Below are positions 17,256 to 25,871 of a DNA stretch of 64,000 bases, piece after piece; the first letter of the stretch is position 1, and every line of letters starts with the position of its first letter. The DNA comes from Flavihumibacter solisilvae (GTDB lineage Bacteria; Bacteroidota; Bacteroidia; Chitinophagales; Chitinophagaceae). The stretch covers positions 124,001 to 188,000 of the forward strand of contig NZ_JSVC01000013.1 in NCBI RefSeq assembly GCF_000814475.1, read 5' to 3'. The position numbers were made by a program, and so were the translations under genes. The notes beneath the pieces are model-generated. The model ran no database searches. It was not told the DNA's origin and was given only the letters and a program-made list of their open reading frames with translations.

Positions 17256-18534
17256 AATTTCCCTCGACCCGTGACGGAGGTGGTGTTCCATTGAAATTTT
17301 CGATAAACGGGGTAGACCTCTCGATAAGAAATTCTCCTGTGGCCCATACATCACCGAATTGGTCCGGGCCAAATTCTGTAATCCGGATGTAGCCAGGACT
17401 CATATGCCAGACATCAAAATCGTTGTTCCGGTAACGGTGCGGATAGCTGGTAAGGGGCGCCGGCTTTTTCACATTGTATTCGAATGTTGTTTCGTTTTCT
17501 GTTCCAGGTAAATCGTTCCAGGCCCAGGAGCCAGTGCCCCTTGCCTTGCCGCCGGCTATGCGAATGTAAATAGAGTGACGGTCGTAAGGAAAGTCGCCTT
17601 CACTTCCCACATATGATTCCCCGTCAACGAACGATTCCGTATCAATAAAATGGATCCAGTTACCCCCATTGATCCGCAGGTGAATCCCCGGCTTAATGGC
17701 TTCAGTGATGGTAATGTTGGTAAACAGCAGCATATATCCCAGTGATTTCAGGTCCACTTTTGCTTCCACCTCAACCGGGTTGTTCGATGGAATGGTACCT
17801 GGTGCATTGAAGATTGCCGTGGCGCGTGTTGGTACGCCGGCAATGGTTCCGTTCCCAGGTCCGTTTACGATGCGCCAGTCCACCGGAACGGGAATCGGTG
17901 ACGGTTCGTCCAGGTAAAATTCTTCCTTGCCCTGGTCAGACTCTGCCAGCGCCATTGAGGTCACACTCATCACTTTTAGGGTTGCTGTCTTACCTTTTTC
18001 CACTGCGATCGACTCACCGGGTTCCATGAAAATACTTTCATAAGTGGTCCAGTCGCTGAAATGGGTGGATTGCACCGTTACGGTTTTATCCGCCTCATTT
18101 AACTGCCTGTTACCGATCCCGCGCCATTTGCCTTCATCATCCTGGTAGGCAATATTTGCCAGTGATGCGGAAGAGTACCTGAACCGGATTGAAACCGGTT
18201 TGAGGAACTGCCGGCCGTGCGGAGTAAGGCGGTATGCGGGCAATGCGATGTTGCCGCTACGATCTACTAAAGTACGGGTAACAGGTTCGATGCCAATTGT
18301 AGTTTCGCTGTTCAAAGCACCTTCCGGGATAACCAGTTCGATCTGCCCGTCATCAGAGGTAAGTGTGCCACCTGCACTGCCGATCAGTTTTTCAACAAGA
18401 TCCCCTGTTGGTTGTCCTGCCGGTCTTTCGACGCCTTTGCCTGTTACTTTATCGGGCAGGTTTGCGGGATCTTTGGTACATGCGGTCAGGGAAAAGAGAA
18501 TCGCATAAATGAGCATTGTTTTAATACGGTGCAT
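17236..18534 (-). CDS. ZU5-like domain lipoprotein (paralogue of 35774-37048)
   Basis: 432 residues. Lipobox LTAC in MHRIKTMLIYAILFSLTAC. After a Pro/Gly linker comes SAGGTLTSDDGQIELVIPEGAL, the signature start of ZU5-type domains, and a region ending STHFSDWTTYE. The C-terminal half is a beta-rich unit that binds nothing recognisable. The gene at 35774-37048 has the same order of parts, so the two are paralogues. It overlaps the convergent M50-like gene by 20 bp. Outer-membrane, surface-exposed location is inferred. Confidence 0.82.
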   Translation of the reverse strand: MHRIKTMLIYAILFSLTACTKDPANLPDKVTGKGVERPAGQPTGDLVEKLIGSAGGTLTSDDGQIELVIPEGALNSETTIGIEPVTRTLVDRSGNIALPAYRLTPHGRQFLKPVSIRFRYSSASLANIAYQDDEGKWRGIGNRQLNEADKTVTVQSTHFSDWTTYESIFMEPGESIAVEKGKTATLKVMSVTSMALAESDQGKEEFYLDEPSPIPVPVDWRIVNGPGNGTIAGVPTRATAIFNAPGTIPSNNPVEVEAKVDLKSLGYMLLFTNITITEAIKPGIHLRINGGNWIHFIDTESFVDGESYVGSEGDFPYDRHSIYIRIAGGKARGTGSWAWNDLPGTENETTFEYNVKKPAPLTSYPHRYRNNDFDVWHMSPGYIRITEFGPDQFGDVWATGEFLIERSTPFIENFNGTPPPSRVEGNFKLRME

Positions 18535-18639
18535 AGTATTTGAGTTTCAGGAGATGCAAAGGTCCCGGTGAACGGCCGGGCTGGTTTCAGTAGCAATACT
18601 TCAAATACAAATTCCGTATAAACACGTAGGATACGGGCG

Positions 18640-19368
18640 TCAGCCGCCGGATATACCATACAGACAATTGGCCAGGACCCGCCATGGTTCGCTGTCGAAC
18701 AGTGCGACTTCCAGCGCATGTTCGCCAATGATAAACAACCCGGTGTATAATAATACCGGGTGAACTTTTCCGTAAGTAAGCCCGTCGGCAATCCAGGCAA
18801 TGATGATAAGGCTGTCGGCAAGCACGACTGCAAACCAGATATCAGGCCTGGGTACTGAAGGGAAATAGTGGCGGAAGCGAAACCATGCCGGCCAGAGGAG
18901 GACGATCGTTGCCAACAGCATTATGCGCTTATGATAGCGCGGGTTTTTCCGGTACCAGTATCCTGCGCCGACAAGTGCAATAAACATGATTGCAGAAGTA
19001 AATACACCGGGGAGCGAAGAGATTGCCGTTTGCCCTTCGCCCTTTGCGAGGCCCTTTTCAACCGCGAAGAATCCTGCAGGCAGCATGGTGAGTGCTGTTC
19101 CAAGTGCGATGAATATGCCGCAATAACCCAGGGTTTTGTGCAGGGGAAAGTTCCGGGACTTGATGACTACTGATTGCGCCAGGAAGAGGAGGATCCATGC
19201 AAATGCAAATGCCCCGTGAATATGGATCACAGCAGGCAGGTGAAATTGCGCGCCTGTCATCGGCGAAAGGTAAGTTGTAAAGAATCCGCCCAGCACAGCA
19301 AAAATTCCTGTTATCCCGATAACAAGGTAGAACGAAGTTTTCTTTTTCTTTTTGGTGATGGTGGCCAT
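18640..19368 (-). CDS. Multi-pass membrane protein, unknown function
   Basis: 242 residues with about seven hydrophobic helices after a lysine-rich start (MATITKKKKKTSFYLVIG). Histidines sit in helices (LPAVIHIHGAFAFAW, RYHKRIM, RFRHYFP), a pattern shared with DUF2306- and cytochrome-b561-like proteins, so haem or quinone binding is conceivable but unproven. Monocistronic, with a 105-bp gap to the lipoprotein gene downstream. Confidence 0.78.
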   Translation of the reverse strand: MATITKKKKKTSFYLVIGITGIFAVLGGFFTTYLSPMTGAQFHLPAVIHIHGAFAFAWILLFLAQSVVIKSRNFPLHKTLGYCGIFIALGTALTMLPAGFFAVEKGLAKGEGQTAISSLPGVFTSAIMFIALVGAGYWYRKNPRYHKRIMLLATIVLLWPAWFRFRHYFPSVPRPDIWFAVVLADSLIIIAWIADGLTYGKVHPVLLYTGLFIIGEHALEVALFDSEPWRVLANCLYGISGG

Positions 19369-19418
19369 TCGTTGAACTCAGAGCTCCAGAACAAGATATA
19401 ATTAAGAACTGATAAGTC

Positions 19419-19443
19419 GCCGGGACATGGGAAAAATCCCGGC
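19419..19443 (+). other. Hairpin upstream of the Cache-domain gene
   Basis: GCCGGGA (19419-19425) and TCCCGGC (19437-19443) form a perfect 7-bp stem around an A-rich loop. It lies between the divergent membrane-protein gene and the Cache gene, upstream of the candidate TACCTTTG box, and has no T-tract. Role unknown. Confidence 0.35.
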
Positions 19444-19491
19444 ACCTTTCCGGGAAAATGCGCTGGACTGCTCCGCTTCAATACACTATCT

Positions 19492-19499
19492 TACCTTTG
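19492..19499 (+). promoter_or_regulatory. Candidate -7 box of a Bacteroidota promoter
   Basis: TACCTTTG matches TAnnTTTG and lies 61 bp upstream of the ATG at 19560. No convincing TTTG -33 element is seen at 19 bp spacing, so support comes only from position and the -7 match. Confidence 0.3.
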
Positions 19500-19559
19500 G
19501 GTAAAGAACTTACCTGCTTCGGAAACCCTACCTAAACTCAGCGTCCTGCCGCTTCCCCT

Positions 19560-22500
19560 ATGCTTCAGTTGAATTCATTCAAATTGAAAGCAATGTTCAG
19601 GAAAATTGGATCCATACTGCTTATCGCTGCGCCCATCCTGGGATTCCTGTTCCTTTTCTATTTCCACTTTGTTCCCAGGACCCGTGAAAGCCTGAATAAG
19701 CAGGGATTCCTGATCCTTAAGCAAAAGCAGGAAAGCCTGGGACAAATATTCGATGATCTTGGCAGCTTTTTCCTTGGAAGGATAAGAAGTAGAGCCAAAA
19801 CAAATTTGTCCAATGATAATTTGGACGACAAGATAGAAGCCAAGTTTAAGGGTACAAACATTCCTCTGGATTCCTTCGATACAGATTTCATTATGGATAC
19901 CCTTACATTGTTTTCTATTACCCTGGACGATGATGAGGCTGAAGAGAATGTAGTATGTTTTAATTACGACCTCAAGCTAAAAGGGAGCAATGTTCCCAAA
20001 TACGAAAGGGTCAGCTATAGTATGAGTTTTAAGGTACTGGGAAACCGTTTGCTGGAAAGCCGTAAGAAGATATATTTCTCCTCTTACTTCATTTCCGCGC
20101 AGGACGATTCAGGAAATATTCATATCGTTTACAATTCACCAAATCTTTCAGTGGCTGAGAGAGCCAGTGACAGTGCCGCATTCCTCACCAATATCCAGTT
20201 TTCGACAATCAAAGACATTACCATAAATGATGTTAAATACAAAGTTTACCTGTATCCATTCCAGAACAGGTCGAACAATTTCGTCCTTTGCGGATTAATC
20301 AAGAGCTCGGAGTATTTGTCGCGGCAGCAAAGTGTCCCGTTCTCTGTGGCTTACGGGGTTTTGCTGGTTTTGCTGGTTGCCCTGGTAGCTCTCCCTTATC
20401 TGAAGATCTTTATTATTAATCCCAGAGAATCACTGAAACGAAGGGATCTTGTATTCCAGGCGATTTCCTTCTTTGCCGGTACGGCCATACTCTTGCTGGT
20501 ACTCCACGTCCTTTTTATGCAGATAGGGACACGCTCAAAATCCAGGAAGGAACTGAGCCAGTTGTCGGAGTCCATCAGGGACAGTTTCAACAATCAACTC
20601 AGGCTCGCTTATGCAGAGTTGAAAATGTTGGACAGTTCCCTGCATAGTAAGTTAAAAAACAATGTCCAGTCGAACCCACTGCCATTAGCAAGCGACGTCT
20701 ATGTTAAGTCGGGTAGTAAGGAAGGAAATGCAATAAGTCTTCACCGGGGCGACTTTATTTACTACTCAGCAGTAGCCTGGATAGATGATAAAGGCAACCA
20801 GGTGTTGAAAGGACGGACGGATAACTCTCCACTTGTGTTTAACAAGGTTGATAAAAGGCCTTATTTCAACCGGGTAAAGTCAAAACGTCTTTACACTATT
20901 GATGACAATGTTAAATCATTTTCCGTTGAACCATTGTACAGCCAGACGACAAACGATTTCGAAGTAAACCTTACAGTGCCCAGCGATTCCATCGAGTCCA
21001 TCGATTCTGTCCCTAATATCATAATGGCTTCAATGTCTATGCGGTTGTCAAGCCTGGTCAACACAATTATGCCATATGGATACGATTTTTATGTCATTGA
21101 TAGAACAGGGAAGATCCTGTTTCAGTCAAACGGACCGGTAACACTCCAGGAAAATTTCCTCGAATGGACGGGTGAGAACAAAATGCTTTCACAGGCAATG
21201 GCGAACCGGCAGGGCAGGTATTTGCCGAATGAATTTATCTTTGATACCCCCTACGATATTCGTATCGATCCAATTGACCAGATGCCCTGGTTTTTAATAA
21301 CGCTTCAGAACAACGACACGGTAGCAGTGTCATATATCCATATCATAGTGTTCGCACTTTTCTTTCTTGGTGGCCTTTACCTGTTACTATTGCTTTGTTT
21401 TGTTTTCAGTGGCTGGTCATTACCTGTAATGAAAACTTTCCAATTACCGGCTGATCGGATCAGGTTGATCAGGCCGGGACACGACAAATATGCTTTCTTG
21501 TATCACGGCAGCTTCTATTTATGTGTTTACATGATGTTTACGTTGGCTTTTTATTACCTGGTTCCGTTTGCAGATGAAAATTGGCTGATTGGCATAATTT
21601 CACCCATATTCGCCCTGGCTACTCTTATTCACCTGTTCAGGGTATGTTACCTGAAAGAAAAAAATAAAAAACCTGCTTTTACAATTGCCAATCTTTCATT
21701 TATTTTCTGTGTACTGTTCCTGACGACGGCTTACCTGAAACTTGACCCTGAGGAATCTTCAGCCTGGACAATCGGCATCTTTATCGTGGCCAGTTGCGGG
21801 ATATCAATCCTTCGTTACGATCTTCCCATGCTGACCAGGCCTTTCATGAAGCGCCGCATGTTACCCTCATTCAGTTATTACCAGTATTATGTTTTCCTGT
21901 TGCTGAGTGTGCTTTGCTTTTCGATCCTTCCCACGCATTTCTTTTATGAATACGCCCAAACTAAAGAGATCGCATTGAACACGAAAACCAAACAGTTGCA
22001 CCTGGCCAGGAAGATCGAAGTAAAAGCTTCAATAATGGTGCGTTATCTGGAAAAACAAAAAGGAAAGGACTTTTCAGCAGCGGATATCAGGAAAGTTATT
22101 TTGAAAGATGGCGTTTATAATTGCCAGGATTCTACCACCTGTGAAATGGATATCCTGGTTTCAAGGGTGACAAAAAATTCGCAGCATCATTCCGGCAATG
22201 TTGAATTCTTTGACTGGTTTACAAACCATGTTATTGCCGCCAACCTGGGGGCTGACAGCATTTTGGCCGAAAAAGATCATTCAGATGATGTCAAATGGCA
22301 ACGGGAAAGCAAGTATTCCGGCGATAGTCTCTTTAGTTGCCTGAACTATTATAATCTGCGCTTCTCAGGATCTGATGAACATCCTGATTGGCCTCTTGGA
22401 TCACTGGAAATCAATACCCATATTCCTGGTATACTTGAATATTATGATATGGACAGGCTTTCCACTATTTTAATTTTTACAGTCGTGAGCCTGGTTTTAC

Positions 22501-22634
22501 TGGCCGGGTTGTTTCTTTCAATCAAGGCAACTATCACCAGGATCTTTCCGGGGCCTGTCATTGTTGATCGGAATAATGGTCATAGCGGCAAGGAGAATGT
22601 GGTGTTTCAAGTCATCGAAGACTGTTTAAAATAA
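19560..22634 (+). CDS. Very large Cache-domain membrane sensor without recognisable output domain
   Basis: 1024 residues (Met12 at 19593 is an alternative start). Order of parts: a membrane helix near residues 17-36, an extracytoplasmic domain to about 260, two helices (about 265-285 and 300-325), a dCache-type sensor domain of about 270 residues (PYFNRVKSKRLYTID, then YGYDFYVIDRTGKILFQSNG), several further helices to about 790, a second extracytoplasmic domain, and a last helix near 985-1005. The cytoplasmic tail after it is only about 35 residues. No kinase, GGDEF, methyl-accepting or NTPase motif is visible, which is odd for a Cache receptor. The next gene starts after 7 bp. Confidence 0.8.
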   Translation: MLQLNSFKLKAMFRKIGSILLIAAPILGFLFLFYFHFVPRTRESLNKQGFLILKQKQESLGQIFDDLGSFFLGRIRSRAKTNLSNDNLDDKIEAKFKGTNIPLDSFDTDFIMDTLTLFSITLDDDEAEENVVCFNYDLKLKGSNVPKYERVSYSMSFKVLGNRLLESRKKIYFSSYFISAQDDSGNIHIVYNSPNLSVAERASDSAAFLTNIQFSTIKDITINDVKYKVYLYPFQNRSNNFVLCGLIKSSEYLSRQQSVPFSVAYGVLLVLLVALVALPYLKIFIINPRESLKRRDLVFQAISFFAGTAILLLVLHVLFMQIGTRSKSRKELSQLSESIRDSFNNQLRLAYAELKMLDSSLHSKLKNNVQSNPLPLASDVYVKSGSKEGNAISLHRGDFIYYSAVAWIDDKGNQVLKGRTDNSPLVFNKVDKRPYFNRVKSKRLYTIDDNVKSFSVEPLYSQTTNDFEVNLTVPSDSIESIDSVPNIIMASMSMRLSSLVNTIMPYGYDFYVIDRTGKILFQSNGPVTLQENFLEWTGENKMLSQAMANRQGRYLPNEFIFDTPYDIRIDPIDQMPWFLITLQNNDTVAVSYIHIIVFALFFLGGLYLLLLLCFVFSGWSLPVMKTFQLPADRIRLIRPGHDKYAFLYHGSFYLCVYMMFTLAFYYLVPFADENWLIGIISPIFALATLIHLFRVCYLKEKNKKPAFTIANLSFIFCVLFLTTAYLKLDPEESSAWTIGIFIVASCGISILRYDLPMLTRPFMKRRMLPSFSYYQYYVFLLLSVLCFSILPTHFFYEYAQTKEIALNTKTKQLHLARKIEVKASIMVRYLEKQKGKDFSAADIRKVILKDGVYNCQDSTTCEMDILVSRVTKNSQHHSGNVEFFDWFTNHVIAANLGADSILAEKDHSDDVKWQRESKYSGDSLFSCLNYYNLRFSGSDEHPDWPLGSLEINTHIPGILEYYDMDRLSTILIFTVVSLVLLAGLFLSIKATITRIFPGPVIVDRNNGHSGKENVVFQVIEDCLK

Positions 22635-22641
22635 TAAAACC

Positions 22642-23292
22642 ATGAAACCAGTAAAAAATCCGGTAGGTGTTTTTATTGAAACGGGAACGAATCCAGTATA
22701 CAGGAACCTTAAAAAGTTTCTGGGTGAAGAAGTAATGTCATCCGGTGCCACCGGGATTTATAAATCCCTGCGGGAAGCCTGGAAAGATGAATGTTCCACA
22801 CTTGCCATTGGTAAAACCAAGGATGCGAATAGGTATTATAATGTATACAGCAACCAGCTGCTGCTTCCTGATTTTTATGAACAGTTATGGAATGGCTGTA
22901 CTTCGCGGGAGAAGCTGTTGCTGCTCGATATTGCCAGGGATGGATTGTACAATTACAAAAACACCCAGGGCATTTGTAACCTGTACTTAAAAGGATTATT
23001 GATGTATGATAAAGAAAAGCACCTCCAGATCATGAGCCTTAGTTTCCGCAACTTTATCATTTGCCAGGGCGAATCCAAATTAACTGCTGAATTGGAAAAG
23101 GAGGCCAAGTCCACCAGCACCTGGAAATCTATCCAGACGCCGGTATTGATCCTGATCATCTGCATCGGTGTCTTCTTTTTTGTTACGCAGGAAAACCTGG
23201 TGAACAGGGCAGGGGCGTTGATTCCGACACTAACGGGGGCGGTTAGCCTGGCTGCATCGTTATTCGGTAAGAGAACTGAGAAATCCGCGTGA
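22642..23292 (+). CDS. Winged-helix-like, tail-anchored membrane protein, partner of the Cache sensor
   Basis: 216 residues. The middle segment, CTSREKLLLLDIARDGLYNYKN followed after a gap by YLKGLLMYDKEKHLQIMSLSFRNFII, resembles the winged-helix module found at the C-terminus of some STAND/AAA ATPases; this is by eye only. Two hydrophobic stretches follow (VLILIICIGVFFFV at about 172-185 and LIPTLTGAVSLAASLFG near the end), making it tail-anchored with the soluble part in the cytoplasm. No P-loop is present. It lies 7 bp after the Cache gene and surely shares its transcript. Function unknown. Confidence 0.75.
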   Translation: MKPVKNPVGVFIETGTNPVYRNLKKFLGEEVMSSGATGIYKSLREAWKDECSTLAIGKTKDANRYYNVYSNQLLLPDFYEQLWNGCTSREKLLLLDIARDGLYNYKNTQGICNLYLKGLLMYDKEKHLQIMSLSFRNFIICQGESKLTAELEKEAKSTSTWKSIQTPVLILIICIGVFFFVTQENLVNRAGALIPTLTGAVSLAASLFGKRTEKSA

Positions 23293-23297
23293 ATCTT

Positions 23298-23591
23298 CTA
23301 ATTGTTTTTCCGGAAAATGCTTTCAACTTCCACCTGGTTGATTGCCCGGAGTCTTTCTATCAATCCCTCAACCGGCAACCCGGCGCCAAAAGTGTTGAAG
23401 TAAATTGCTGGTTTGTCCCGGCCTTCAGATGAGACGAACGTGGACTCATATACATATTCATCCCAAAGAAAATCCTCTACCAGGTCGTTCAGCTCTGTGT
23501 CTTCCACAATAAGACAATATTCGTCTGACTCCAGTTGTGCCAGTTGGATATGAGGTATTTCAAACAGTACTTTTTTTACTGAGATCTGCAT
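23298..23591 (-). CDS. Hypothetical acidic protein
   Basis: 97 residues, MQISVKKVLFEIPHIQLAQL, strongly acidic and cytoplasmic, with alternating beta and helix, ending GLIERLRAINQVEVESIFRKNN. No family recognised. Its stop lies 5 bp from the convergent tail-anchored-protein gene. Confidence 0.65.
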   Translation of the reverse strand: MQISVKKVLFEIPHIQLAQLESDEYCLIVEDTELNDLVEDFLWDEYVYESTFVSSEGRDKPAIYFNTFGAGLPVEGLIERLRAINQVEVESIFRKNN

Positions 23592-23632
23592 TGCCTAAAA
23601 TTAGCTGTTTTGTTGAATAGGCTCCGGACTGG

Positions 23633-25003
23633 CTAATCATCGATGTTTGAATTATCTGGTTCTACCCGGTCCTCCGCCATAAGGGCGAGGAAACGTTCCA
23701 TATCGAAGATCGCATTATGTGCAGCGGGTGAGATTTTCGGGAAAAACAGGTCGAAAGCATGATCAACCTGCGGCAGTTCATGGTACACCATTTTCACCCC
23801 ATTTGCCAGAAGGAGTTCCGCAAGAAGTCGCGCCGCTGTCAAAGGGGCCATGATATCATGTGCACCCTGGATGAGCAGGGTAGGTGGACAGCCACCATGT
23901 ACATACGTAGCTGGTGAATACATTTTATAAACCTGGGGGATTTCGTCGGGGTGCCCGCCCAACAAGTACGCGAGAGCGCCGGCTTTCTCAAATCCTTTGT
24001 CAAATCCAAGTCGATGAAAATCGCTGCCGATGGACCTTATCAGCCAGGCCGGCATTTTAGTCGGCACTGGTTTTTTGGGTCGGCCCGGCTCAGAACGTGT
24101 GGTAAGATGTTGATTGGTGTGATAATACAAAGCCTCTAAGTCTGTTGTGCCGTACACCGATATTGCCCCGCAGACACTGGTGTCTTTTCCCGCCAGGTCA
24201 TCCGGGGTAAAGTCGGCGAGACCGGGTGTATATGCGGCAAGCAATGCAAGATGTCCACCAGCCGAACCTCCACCCAGGATGATTTTTCCCGGATCAATGC
24301 CATAAACAGCAGCGTGATCCTTAAGCCAGGCAACAGCCCGTTTTGCATCATGTACCATGCCCTTGATATCTGTCTCCGGTGACAGCCTGTATGCCACATC
24401 CATGATCACATGACCCTGGGCCGCCAGGTGTAAAAAGAATGGCCTTGTGCCATAATCCTTATCCGACAAATAGAAAGCACTTCCATGCAGGTAGATGAAT
24501 GCGAGGCCCGAAGAAGTCACACCGGCCGGCGGAAGCCAAAGGTCACATAGTAAAGTGCGACCAGTTCCGGGGACCGTGGCAAACGGAAGGTCCTGTTTCA
24601 GGTTGGCTTGCGGCGTGGCAGGCAAAAATGGCGTCGTCCTGTTCTTCAGGAATTTTGCTCTGCGGGTTTCAGGGATAGTTTTTTCCCAGCCGTTGCCAAA
24701 TGCCTGCACAAATCCTGTTTTTACTCCAGGTGCACTGGTAACGTTGGTGAAGTGGATAAAATTAATAACCAGTACCGCAAATCCTAAAAAGGCGATCGCA
24801 GATGAATCGGTCGTCCATCCAACAATAACTGTAAGTGCGCCTGTAGCAAGCAACACAGTCGTGAAAGAGGAAACTGTAACTTTTAAAACCCACATGGCTG
24901 GTGCCGGCCAACGAAAAGCTATAAAATGAAGAATGCTCAGCAGTAGAGCGATGATGCCGCATATGGTAACCAAAACATGTATAATCCCAATTAATACGTC
25001 CAT
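23633..25003 (-). CDS. Membrane-anchored alpha/beta hydrolase (HSL/carboxylesterase type)
   Basis: 456 residues. The first about 130 residues contain three or four hydrophobic helices, followed by an alpha/beta-hydrolase-3 domain. Visible elements are oxyanion loop YLHGSAFYLSDKDYG (an HGG-type motif with Ser in place of the second Gly), nucleophile elbow GGGSAGGHLALLA, an acidic residue region QGAHDIMAPL, and the catalytic His in QVDHAFD. The membrane-helix fusion is unusual for esterases and suggests a lipid or membrane-derived substrate. It probably acts at the inner membrane. Confidence 0.87.
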   Translation of the reverse strand: MDVLIGIIHVLVTICGIIALLLSILHFIAFRWPAPAMWVLKVTVSSFTTVLLATGALTVIVGWTTDSSAIAFLGFAVLVINFIHFTNVTSAPGVKTGFVQAFGNGWEKTIPETRRAKFLKNRTTPFLPATPQANLKQDLPFATVPGTGRTLLCDLWLPPAGVTSSGLAFIYLHGSAFYLSDKDYGTRPFFLHLAAQGHVIMDVAYRLSPETDIKGMVHDAKRAVAWLKDHAAVYGIDPGKIILGGGSAGGHLALLAAYTPGLADFTPDDLAGKDTSVCGAISVYGTTDLEALYYHTNQHLTTRSEPGRPKKPVPTKMPAWLIRSIGSDFHRLGFDKGFEKAGALAYLLGGHPDEIPQVYKMYSPATYVHGGCPPTLLIQGAHDIMAPLTAARLLAELLLANGVKMVYHELPQVDHAFDLFFPKISPAAHNAIFDMERFLALMAEDRVEPDNSNIDD

Positions 25004-25016
25004 GCCGTATACTTAT

Positions 25017-25361
25017 TTATTGTTTTTCTTCCCGTTTAACCAGGTCCGCAAGTTTTCCGGGAGCGACATTACAATAAGCTGTGGTAAGAGCATCTGCAAA
25101 AAGATCTTTGTGCACTGTCTTCATTTCAATTATTGTCCAACCCTGTTTGCCCCATTTATTATCAACAGGATAAATGCTGTCATCTTTGGAAAATACATCC
25201 TGGTCGATCTCCGATAATTTTAAACACGCTCTTTCATGAACGGCATCATAGGTCGCAAAGATCTTCTTCCTCACCCTGAAAGAAGTTTTTTCAAAATGCG
25301 CTTCTTCCGTTGCTTCGGGAAAAGAGAGTGCCAGTTTTCGAAATGTGTCGATTGTTACCAT
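25017..25361 (-). CDS. MmcQ/YjbR-family protein
   Basis: 114 residues: TFRKLALSFPEATEEAHFEK, FRVRKKIFATY and GWTIIEMKTVHKDLFADALTTAY are the typical blocks of the YjbR (double-wing, CyaY-like fold) family. The family binds DNA in some members, but its role is poorly known. It sits 13 bp upstream of the hydrolase gene on the same strand and diverges from the SAM-riboswitch transcript. Confidence 0.9.
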   Translation of the reverse strand: MVTIDTFRKLALSFPEATEEAHFEKTSFRVRKKIFATYDAVHERACLKLSEIDQDVFSKDDSIYPVDNKWGKQGWTIIEMKTVHKDLFADALTTAYCNVAPGKLADLVKREEKQ

Positions 25362-25444
25362 TTACTTATTGACTTATTCAGCTGTTCACATTAAAATAAG
25401 TCTTCTTTTGTTCAGCCTCAATAAATTTTATTTAGTCTATAAAG

Positions 25445-25475
25445 TTGGTAGATTTAATTCCCTCCCATACATTTG
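25445..25475 (+). promoter_or_regulatory. Bacteroidota-type promoter driving the SAM-I riboswitch transcript
   Basis: TTG (25445-25447), 20 bp spacer, then TACATTTG (25468-25475), an exact TAnnTTTG -7 element. The expected start point near 25480-25483 lies just ahead of the riboswitch P1 stem at 25489. This placement is the main support. Confidence 0.65.
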
Positions 25476-25488
25476 CACTCGCAAGTCA

Positions 25489-25590
25489 CTTATCAAGAAA
25501 GGCTGAGGGAATGGCCCGATGAAGCCCTGGCAACCAGTTTCGCAATGAAGCAATGGTGCCAATTCCAACCTGCGCTGCAGGAGAGATAAG
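25489..25590 (+). promoter_or_regulatory. SAM-I (S-box) riboswitch
   Basis: The aptamer is bounded by P1 strands CTTATC (25489-25494) and GATAAG (25585-25590). Inside are the hallmark blocks AGGCTGAGGGAATGGCCC, GATGAAGCCC, GGCAACC, GGTGCCAATTCC and GAGAGATAAG in the right order. S-adenosylmethionine binding represses sulfur and methionine genes in known examples. The controlled gene here is the SusC/SusD pair at 25872-30491. A TTCACG/CGTGAA hairpin follows at 25607-25623 without a T-tract, so the expression platform is not obvious. Confidence 0.93.
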
Positions 25591-25717
25591 TACGGATTCC
25601 ATCCTTTTCACGCGTGCCGTGAAGTATAGGGTCTTTCCTGGAAAGTGGTTGCTCCCATATTAGCCATTAGTTAAATCAGAAAACGTGAAAGACGAAATCA
25701 AAGTCCCTGTCAGCAAA

Positions 25718-25768
25718 ATGAAGACTCGTATCATTAATTCCATGCATTGCTCCTGCATGCTGTGTTGA
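25718..25768 (+). CDS. Cys-rich 16-residue leader ORF between riboswitch and SusC
   Basis: ATG to TGA encodes MKTRIINSMHCSCMLC: three cysteines in the last six residues with the final one before the stop, plus two internal Met. An alternative GTG start at 25685 would give 27 residues. A hairpin CATGCA/TGCATG (25741-25759) overlaps the His-Cys-Ser-Cys-Met codons, and a possible weak GCTG/CAGC stem (25759-25783) is followed by six T (25784-25789). That is the layout of a Cys-codon attenuator, but it is inferred from sequence only; a purely chance ORF is possible. Confidence 0.5.
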   Translation: MKTRIINSMHCSCMLC

Positions 25769-25871
25769 TCTCCCTTTTCCAGCTTTTTTAAACCATAATG
25801 CATTGACCGGTAAACCCCGCCAGGATTTACCTGCAGGAATGCTATTCCCCAAACTTTTCCATTTAAGCTCT

